DNA of 64,000 nt from Echinometra lucunter. Lineage: Eukaryota; Echinodermata; Echinoidea; Camarodonta; Echinometridae. Within the stretch, counting starts at the first letter, position 1; each line of letters begins with the position of its first letter. The notes beneath the pieces were generated by a model. The model searched no databases. It was not told the DNA's origin and was given only the letters and a program-made list of their open reading frames with translations. Location: positions 18,627,633 to 18,691,632 of the forward strand of contig CM057171.1 of NCBI GenBank assembly GCA_029962745.1, written 5' to 3'. Below, one piece after another: positions 57,279 through 64,000 of the stretch. The position numbers and the translations under genes were made by a program.

Positions 57279-58701
57279 AGTGTGGTCATGAAGTGAAATG
57301 TTGGAAGGGCTTACCAGCTGTTTGCCCGACATGGTATCAACTTGTATGTGCAACCTGCATTCTAACTATTACATTACTGTAAATGGCCTCGAGTGAGTAC
57401 CATAACAGCCAGCAAATTTGAAAACAGAGAGGTTGCAGATGACAATTTTCTTAGATATAGCTATGATAACATGTATATTCAGTGTGTGATTCTCAAAAAA
57501 TAGAGGGGGGGTGTGCCTCTTGCACCCCCACCTGGTTCCACCACTGCATAATTTTCAGTCTGTTACACAGTGCAATGTTGAATCAGCAACATTTATACAA
57601 ACAGGAATACCTTGATAACAAACACTTTTTAGCACCTCTTTATCCTCTTTTGTTGATCATTTTATTGAGTTTTGTGTGGGATTTGTCTCTGAATGGTTTG
57701 CTCCAGACAGGGTCTGCCTTTGTTTACAAATACCTGTTTACTGCTGGTGCTGTTGTTGTGGTTTTGTTTGTTGTGGATGCTTAGAGGGGTCGCTGACCCT
57801 GCGGGGGAGGGGCGGGTGGAGGATTGCTTCAGCGAACATGGATATTAAGCAGAGGAAGTTTTGAGTTGGGTGACAAAGTCACTCATTTCCTCTACGTGGT
57901 GAAAAGAATCTCGGTATCAAGTCATAATTTGCAGGATTTGTGTGAATCACGTTTAGTTACATAATCACAAAACATTTTTTTCTATTCTTCAGTGCTTATA
58001 GGTAATGATCCCATTGTTTACCATATGCTTATCTGACATAGCAACTTGTATTGTATTGGAATAGGAGTGTCCTTCCATAACAATCCACGTCCCTTGGTAT
58101 ACTGACAGGTTCACACATTTGCATTCATGCTGGTAGGAATGAATTGATGATACATTCTGGTTTACTGTGAAAGACAATATTTACTAAGGTATTTTAGTGT
58201 TCCACAACACCAACACTCTGTTTACTACAAACATTGTTGTTTAGATTATGAATTTGTGTCAGGGTTAAGAACAATGTCATGTAAATGAGTCATCAGTTCT
58301 GCATGTAAGTCCATGAAACAGCCTGTTCAGACACATAACGTTTATCCGGAAACTTAATAAAGAAACGTATAAAGAATTATCGTATAGTGAACAGGGTGTT
58401 CAGACACACATTCCGAACTATTTAAAGAAATGCTGTATAGATGCGCAATTTTCTAGTGCGCATGATGCCATGGCAAGGTCATGTCTCATTTTACTCACAC
58501 TCAAGTTAAGCCCCATCCAGTTGTACCATTCTGTGGTTGTCTTATACGTTCAGATGCACACGGACCATGATTCATAGCAGAGTTCTAGTTCGAAAAGATG
58601 CTCTAACCCGCGTCTCTTTACATGACGTTTCGTTATACGATGTTTCGTTATACGCCATTTTGTAAGTCAGCGTTGAGATACACAAATTCATTGTACAGCT
58701 T
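57279..58701. other. Gene-free stretch up to the gap
   Basis: 57482-57850 has a 100-codon frame with a hydrophobic end and no recognised family. 58320-58480 repeats GTTCAGACACA with ATCCGGAAACTT / ATTCCGAACTAT. Just before the gap CGTTTCGTTATACGATGTTT-CGTTATACG is a short tandem. Confidence 0.4.
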
Positions 58702-59201
58702 NNNNNNNNNNNNNNNNNNNNNNNNNNNNNNNNNNNNNNNNNNNNNNNNNNNNNNNNNNNNNNNNNNNNNNNNNNNNNNNNNNNNNNNNNNNNNNNNNNN
58801 NNNNNNNNNNNNNNNNNNNNNNNNNNNNNNNNNNNNNNNNNNNNNNNNNNNNNNNNNNNNNNNNNNNNNNNNNNNNNNNNNNNNNNNNNNNNNNNNNNNN
58901 NNNNNNNNNNNNNNNNNNNNNNNNNNNNNNNNNNNNNNNNNNNNNNNNNNNNNNNNNNNNNNNNNNNNNNNNNNNNNNNNNNNNNNNNNNNNNNNNNNNN
59001 NNNNNNNNNNNNNNNNNNNNNNNNNNNNNNNNNNNNNNNNNNNNNNNNNNNNNNNNNNNNNNNNNNNNNNNNNNNNNNNNNNNNNNNNNNNNNNNNNNNN
59101 NNNNNNNNNNNNNNNNNNNNNNNNNNNNNNNNNNNNNNNNNNNNNNNNNNNNNNNNNNNNNNNNNNNNNNNNNNNNNNNNNNNNNNNNNNNNNNNNNNNN
59201 N
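58702..59201. other. Assembly gap of 500 N
   Basis: An unbroken run of exactly 500 N, a conventional placeholder length. True size and content are unknown. The 198-residue open frame that spans it is an artefact. Confidence 0.99.
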
Positions 59202-60402
59202 TTGTAATTATGATCTAAGCCATCACATATTTTCTTACAATTTTCTTTATATTTCAGTTACTTCTACTGGAAATATTTCAATTTTACAAAAAGGAATATA
59301 TCGGTTTTTAAACCAGATTCTTCATTTGAACAATTAACAGTGTTAAGAACCTATAGAGGTTGCGATTAGTAGATGTGTACAGTAACCAGAGAGATTACTT
59401 AATTTCAAAATATGCCATCCTTTAATTGATATTGAGATCTGCGAACAAGTGTAAAGGAAAAGGCAGTCTGGTTCAAATGTCTGTAGGATTAGGTATTCCC
59501 TGGAGATGGCTTGGCTTGTAATGATTGTGGTAGAAAGGAAGCAAGAAGTCTGTGCCAAACAAAAGATTGCAAGAGTTTTTGAAGGAAATGTTTTCTAAGA
59601 ATTATGGAATGTTTTCGTGTTTTTGTGAAATACTTCACAGACAATAGTTGACATAATGAAGAAATAATTTCAGATGACATAAGATTCAATAATTTTCAAT
59701 AATTGGAGTCACTGTCTATTATTTCTATACTTCTTTGTCTCCTGGGTTGGGGGGGAGGGGTTAAGGGGCTGGTTGGATGCTAGATATTTTCATTGATAAA
59801 ATATACAATGCCTGTTATGAATTGTCTTGAGGAAGATACATATTTTAAAAGTGACATCATAAGTTATGGATAACCAGTAATTTCTTATAAATTCATTGTT
59901 CACGCTGGCTATATTTGGTTGAATATCATGCTGTGAAAGTACTAGAAATTTTGCTTACAGAAAGTTTGCCCAGAGATACGTTCCTGTTTTTCATTAGTGC
60001 GTCAGCTGTGATTGCGGAGTGAAAGTACCCATTTATCCTTAGGGCTCGTTACTGCTCTGACAGAAATGAAATTGTGAATGGAAGTATGGAATGCAACCGT
60101 AGCCATAATTCACCTGGTCTCTTCTCATCAGAATACAACAATGGCTTCTGGTTGTGAATGAGATTTCTTCGCACATTCAACTTTCACTACTAGCACCCCC
60201 TCCTTTTATTGTGTCCTTTTCTCTTTATTTTCCCTTTATGCTTTTGATATTGTCCACTTCTGATCTCACTGATGAGTCCACAAGAGCGTCAAAATCCAAA
60301 GAAATTTATCCTTTCCCAGGTCCCAAACATCATTCTACCTCTCTTGCCAAAAATGTATCTTCTCCTACCCCTGTGATATTAGATTGCGGGCACAAACCCC
60401 GG
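59202..60402. other. Gene-free stretch after the gap
   Basis: No gene recognised. G-rich patch at 59749-59765. Confidence 0.35.
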
Positions 60403-60571
60403 ACCCCGTTTCATAAAACTTGTTATCAATAACAAGTTGCAATGACTGTTATATCAGGGAAATAATTTCCCTGGTTATATGCTACTGAAATCCTTGCATC
60501 TGATTGGCTGAGGCAAATTTGTCTTAGAAATGTGGTTAGTGTTACTGATAACAACTTTTATGAAATGGGGG
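60403..60571 (+). mobile_element. MITE, GTTTCATAAA family, copy 4, with internal palindromic insert
   Basis: CCCCGTTTCATAAAACTTGT to CAACTTTTATGAAATGGGG with the CTACTGAAATCCTTGCATC-TGATTGGCTGAG core. Between GACTGTTATA and GCTACTG there is an extra TCAGGGAAATAATTTCCCTG flanked by GTTATA on both sides. Confidence 0.85.
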
Positions 60572-60572
60572 C

Positions 60573-60690
60573 CTGGACCTATATTGACGCAGCCAGTAGG
60601 CATTTGGGGATAGGCTTCTCTCAAGACACAATGCATACTAATAAAGTGTCAATGAGGGTCTGTGCTTGTAGACTACTCTGGTATACAAAA
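60573..60690 (+). repeat. Dispersed repeat N, copy 3
   Basis: TTGACGCAGCCAGTAGGCAT, AGTGTCAATGAGGGTCTGTG and TTGTAGACTA match copies at 33.6 and 45.9 kb more weakly. Confidence 0.45.
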
Positions 60691-60808
60691 TGTAGCCCTC
60701 TCTCCACAGGCCCGCTCATGAACTTCCAACATTATATATTCTCCCTCTCTTATATAAAAATCATCCCCCCCCCCTTCCTTGCCCCTCTTGTATGAGTTAC
60801 CTACTCAT

Positions 60809-60881
60809 ATTGTCTGTTCGGAGCCAGAAGGTTGTTTGATCTGTACAAAAGGATATGCCCTTCTGGCTCTGAACAGACAAT
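60809..60881. repeat. 73-base hairpin, GAGCCAGAAGG family
   Basis: Arms ATTGTCTGTTCGGAGCCAGA-AGG and CCT-TCTGGCTCTGAACAGACAAT pair over 23 positions with one G:T-type mismatch around a 27-base loop. A diverged copy is at 131-214. Confidence 0.8.
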
Positions 60882-61123
60882 GGGTGATTTCAAGTTTGGT
60901 GTTGGTGCTGGTGTTGGTGTTAGAAACACAATTTAGATTTCTTTCCATAGCTCCAACACCTAATGTTAGTTTACAAAAGTGGTCCAGAAGACATTATTGA
61001 CAGCTCAACTCTAGGTGACAGTTGTCCCAAGACCAGTTTTATCTTTAATTTGGAGGTGCATTGATGTAAAAATCAACCCAACACTAACACCAAAAGGTAA
61101 ACACCAAACTTGAAATTACCCAC
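60882..61123. mobile_element. ~240-bp MITE with TTTCAAGTTTGGTGTT ends
   Basis: TGGGTGATTTCAAGTTTGGT at the left and ACCAAACTTGAAATTACCCA at the right. GGTGTTGGTGCTGGTGTTGG faces AACACTAACACC inside. It abuts the hairpin at 60809-60881. Confidence 0.75.
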
Positions 61124-61748
61124 TATGCTTTGTAACTGACAGCAACCCTCTTTTTTCAGCACCACAAGCCCCAAATTCATCCCCATCCATCCTTCCTGAA
61201 GAGCCCCCTCCCCACTAGACCCCCCAGCAAAAGTCCCTGCCCCCCTAACCCCCTGTCAACCTCTAACCAAGCCGCACAAACCACCAAAGATCACAAACAG
61301 CATCTGGTAAAGGGAAGAGAGGGAAGATAGCAAGCTGTGATTGTGTTGAGACAACGATTTCCCACGTTAGTCATAGCCGAGCTTCGACTCCTTGATAACA
61401 CCTCTCAACAATGCTTGTTGTGTGCATCGAGTAAAACTGTGTGAAACATGGATATTTATAGGCAAATGAATTATGTGGTAGAAATACTTTTGCTCATTCA
61501 TGATCAGTTGTTTTACTGTGAATGGTGTCAAGTTTATTGGTTTTTCTCTCTTTCTTTCACTAGTCTACAATTTAGCTTGACCTTTCTAAAAATGAGGTCT
61601 CTGGATTTTTGTATTTGACAATTTAGCACATTTAGTTTCTTTCTACCTGTATTCTTGGTGTAACACACATTTTCTGTGGACCCATGAAGCTCAAGTTGTC
61701 TTGAGTATATAGTATTCAAGAAGTAAAAGGTGCTTTTTAAATCCCATT
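61124..61748. other. Gene-free stretch
   Basis: C-rich part at 61180-61270, then AT-rich. No gene. Confidence 0.4.
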
Positions 61749-61832
61749 CTAACCTGTTGAACATGAAGCTGTAGATAACTCTGGCTAGGGCCTAGGGTCT
61801 ATGGAAGTTGCATGTTATTCTAAAACTGAATG
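61749..61832 (+). repeat. Micro-element E, copy 8
   Basis: CTAACCTGTTGAACATGAAG, AGATAACTCTGGCTAGGG and GTCTATGGAAGTTGCATGTT. Confidence 0.55.
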
Positions 61833-61854
61833 GTACAAATTTGTAAACAACTTT

Positions 61855-62206
61855 TTGTGGCATCACTCCCGGTGTTAAAGATCGTATGCTCGATCTGTAG
61901 TGAAAATCACAGGTCAGAAAAAAAGTGGAACCAGCGGGATTTGAACCTGCCATCTATTGCTTGCCAGGGAGCAACTTAACCACCAGGCTATTCTGGTTCA
62001 CGGCCAGGTCACGATGAAGTGGAATCAAATACCCAAGATCCTCCTCTTTCTGACTCATTGATATGCAACAGTCCGCCGTTGACAATAGATAGTAAATGAA
62101 GAAGCTTAATGGGAGGAATTTATAATTTGTATACAAATTTTCGGCATTACTCCCAGTGTTAAAGATTGTATGTTCGATCTGTATTGAAAATCACAATGAA
62201 TCACAA
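61855..62206 (+). repeat. Direct duplicates flanking a tRNA-like sequence
   Basis: GGTGTTAAAGATCGTATGCT-CGATCTGTA and AGTGTTAAAGATTGTATGTT-CGATCTGTA, each preceded by GGCAT(C/T)ACTCCC and followed by GTATTGAAAATCACA-type sequence, lie about 290 bp apart. Confidence 0.75.
61926..62000 (-). mobile_element. tRNA-like SINE head
   Basis: Minus strand: TAGCCTGGTGGTTAAGTTGC (box A) and GGCAGGTTCAAATCCCGC (box B), with TTGCT/AGCAA able to form an anticodon stem. GAACCA and TGGTTC at the ends pair, but the spacing from the box A side is wrong for a standard acceptor stem and the loop between TTGCT and AGCAA has eight bases. A retroposed or decayed tRNA is more likely than a working gene. Confidence 0.65.
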
Positions 62207-62278
62207 TGAATCGTACTAATTAGGAGAATTTTGATGATCTGGTGCTACTCAATTAAATAGTTAGCTTTAATGCTTGAT

Positions 62279-62304
62279 TTTTTTTTACTCTTCCTCTCTT
62301 TCAG
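62279..62304 (+). other. 3' splice site of the DUSP8/16-like exon
   Basis: A long T/C tract (T-run, then TTCCTCTCTTTCAG) ends in AG directly before the first coding base. The open frame and the family alignment both begin at this AG, which fixes the exon start. Confidence 0.88.
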
Positions 62305-62479
62305 ATCACCATTAAGGAGCTCCTCACCACCGCTTGCAAGGAGGAACCAGACCCCGGCAGTGAAGTGGTCGTCTATGATCAAGGTACTGCCGATATTACC
62401 TGCCTCACTGCCGACACTTTCCTGAGTGTGCTCTTGGCGAAGCTCAATGAGAACTTCAAGACTGTCTCCTTGCTTGCAG
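62305..62479 (+). CDS. DUSP8/16: Internal exon of a DUSP8/DUSP16-type MAP-kinase phosphatase (rhodanese-like domain)
   Basis: This exon gives 58 codons plus one base, entered in phase 0 and left in phase 1. The translation runs from ITIKELL through VVVYDQ (exon residues 21-26), TADTFLSVLLAKL (35-47) and VSLLAG at the donor. The order and spacing match the rhodanese/CH2 domain of human DUSP8 and DUSP16 (KVxIxEL, VVVYDQS, FLxxLLxKL, LLAGGF), roughly residues 60-120. These enzymes dephosphorylate Thr and Tyr of JNK and p38, and this domain holds the kinase. The last Gly codon is split, so the next exon should complete it and then encode Gly-Phe. The arginine-rich docking motif and the HCxxxxxR catalytic loop belong to other exons not seen here. 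Codon content is GC-richer than the surroundings. Family assignment is firm; choosing DUSP8 over DUSP16 is not possible from one exon, and invertebrates may have one ancestor of both. Confidence 0.9.
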
Positions 62480-62485
62480 GTAAGA
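62477..62485 (+). other. 5' splice site of the DUSP8/16-like exon
   Basis: CAG|GTAAGA matches the metazoan donor consensus. It cuts after the first base of a Gly codon, where vertebrate DUSP8/16 proteins have the Gly-Gly-Phe after the LLA or ILT stretch. Confidence 0.88.
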
Positions 62486-64000
62486 AAATCAGAAGGTCTT
62501 TCATTTTGATTGGAAAGTTGACTAATTTCTTGTAAAAAGATTTACCTTTCTCTCAAATATATGAAATTGACAAAGTGTTGCAAAGTCATGGAATACCAGT
62601 AATTGGAATGCTTCATGAAGTTTGGTAGGAGGGAGACGAAACAGTGAGTACTCTATCATTTTTTTAGGTGTTCAATGGTCAGTGTTGGATTTTGTAGTCA
62701 TAAGACATTTTTTTGTTGTTTTTGTTGTTTCTATGTTGGATGTTAGATGGCAGTTATGTATGGTAATTTCATACAAGATCCTGGTACAGAATCTTTTGTA
62801 AAATTTTTGTTACTTTACTAGTGGTAAGTTCTTATTACAGCTACTGAGGATATAGAGGTAAGAAAATGAAAAAAAATACTTTAAAGTTGCAGAATTAGTG
62901 ATTGATGTCACTGGCATATCTCTCAAAGCAACATAATGAAACGATAGGAAATAGTTTTTCAAAGTCTCTGTCAAAGCCTTCTATGTTTAATATTGGCCAT
63001 GTGTCTCATTATTGTATAACAACATAATGTCACAAATTCATAAATGCTCAAAATTGAATTGGCAAACCTGTAATGAATATTGTGATTGAACTGTCAAACC
63101 TGTAGATAGAGATCATGCTCATGGGTTTATGGTCTTTATAGACAGTTGCTATTCATGTACATATTATTTTGATATAGGTTTCAATGAGAAATTGTGCTCA
63201 AGAAAATTGTCTTTTTAGACTGGTGGATTTTTTTAATAGATGACTATGAAAAAAAGATTTACCATGATGAGAAATGCAGGAGATAGTGGAAACATTTTCT
63301 TGGTTTGGGGTGTTTTTTTAAAACTTGATAGGAGACAAAAATTATCAAGAGGTAGAAAAGAAAAGAAAATCATACCACATGTACATCTTTGGCAGTTTTT
63401 CAACAGTCCCTGAAGACCTTTCTCTTTAATAGTTAATTGTTAAATATGAATCTATGCAGTATTCATTTGTATTTTCCTTTTCATTTCCCTTAAAGTTGGT
63501 TAAATGATATTTGTGAAGTGCTGTGATACACGATCACTCATTTGTAAGAGCACTGTATAAGTCTTGTATTGTATGATGGGAAGCACTGCTAATAACGTGC
63601 CGTCATCCTCTCGCTGCATTGCCGGTGTATGTTGAAATCACTATTACTGATAGAGATGGACTCATCCATGCGTGAGTGCTTGCGAGCATCATCTCTCGAT
63701 GGCCAAGAGAGGGCTTTCGACCACGTCATAGAGTGGTCTCCATAGAAAGGAGCCAGGAGGGTGGAAATAACGTCTGAAATCATTTCCCCTCTCGATGAGC
63801 TCATTGGGAGAGGCTGTAGTGTTTTGAGATATGTCTTAGAGGGTTTTGATGATGCCTTTCAAAGATCTTTGGTATTATATTTTTGTGAATTTTTATTGTG
63901 ATGCCGTTTTTAAGAGCGTTTCATGTCATGGCAAAAAAAAAAATGTCACTGTGGTGTCTAATATTAAACCAGCTGTTTGTTTTTGGTTGTTGTTGTTGTT
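62480..64000 (+). other. Intron downstream of the DUSP8/16-like exon (start only)
   Basis: No convincing next exon is visible before the window ends. The stretch is AT-rich. It contains a LINE-like 3' tail around 63495-63575 (AGTGCTGTGATACAC, GCACTGTATAAG), a GC-richer and CpG-bearing patch at 63590-63815, and a (TTG) microsatellite that runs off the end of the window. Confidence 0.75.

Noticed and set aside
58622..59218. 198-codon frame.
   Set aside because: Almost entirely N from the assembly gap.
63705..63755. ERAFDHVIEWSP frame resembling the KAFDRVEW reverse-transcriptase motif.
   Set aside because: No other RT motif nearby, a stop follows at once, and the region lacks LINE features. 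Probably coincidence.
63838..63897. A possible next exon of the phosphatase: after TTAG at 63836-63839 the phase-1 frame reads EGFDDAFQRS...CE, resembling the GGF-x2-F-x-R...CE stretch of DUSP16.
   Set aside because: The polypyrimidine tract is poor, the invariant second Gly would become Glu, one residue is extra, the following residues do not match, and a stop comes within 20 codons.

Overview
This is AT-rich eukaryotic DNA with almost no coding sequence. It looks like a marine deuterostome invertebrate and most likely a sea urchin or other echinoderm. The reasons are the dense and varied load of short inverted-repeat elements, the frequent runs of ten or more G or C, a foldback element built from about 15-bp units like the TU elements described in sea urchins, and an exon of a MAP-kinase phosphatase. 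The species call is inference. There are no bacterial-type operons, ribosomal RNA genes, CRISPR arrays or intact transposase genes.

The one exon I trust is at 62305-62479 on the plus strand. It has a strong polypyrimidine tract and AG before it and a CAG|GTAAG donor after it. It encodes 58 residues plus one base of the middle of the rhodanese-like (MAPK-binding) domain of a dual-specificity phosphatase of the DUSP8/DUSP16 (MKP-7) type. The docking arginine cluster and the catalytic domain would lie in other exons, which I did not find here. Everything upstream is therefore a very long 5' intron of that gene, or intergenic DNA plus intron. From 62480 to the end is the next intron. A 500-base assembly gap lies at 58702-59201. 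A CpG-richer patch at 20.5-22.0 kb, with a TATAAAAG and a consensus splice donor downstream, is the best candidate for a promoter and non-coding first exon, but this is weak.

The rest is a record of non-autonomous transposons and local duplications. Families with several copies in the window are: a ~490-bp element ending TTAAAGGCATTGG (five copies: 6.0, 11.5, 24.3, 56.0, 56.8 kb); a ~415-bp element with TTAA|CCC piggyBac-like ends (three copies at 17.9-20.1 kb); a ~270-bp element with TAAGGC ends (10.9, 11.1 and 47.8 kb, the first two fused as an inverted pair); a group with GTTTCATAAA ends around an ATTGGCT core (2.3, 12.6, 14.1, 29.2, 34.2, 44.2, 60.4 kb); hairpin elements with TACACT or CTGTTA ends (23.9, 32.3, 55.2 kb); and two sets of 65-100-bp TTAACC...GGTTAA micro-elements (about 18 copies). 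There are also two tRNA-like SINE heads, LINE 3' tails, one decayed LINE reverse-transcriptase fragment (8.8-9.3 kb) and an inverted-repeat element at 47.0-47.3 kb whose empty insertion site survives in a neighbouring duplicate.

Tandem arrays with long units occur at 1.4, 9.8, 14.4, 17.2, 25.8, 30.1, 36.3-37.7 (about 190-bp period), 42.9, 47.0, 48.9 and 53.0-54.1 kb (about 245-bp period). I found no complete gene system. The most interesting items are structural: the filled and empty insertion-site pair, the abutting and facing inverted element pairs, the foldback element, an element inserted inside a CTT microsatellite, and a perfect palindrome carrying two TGACGTCA sites.
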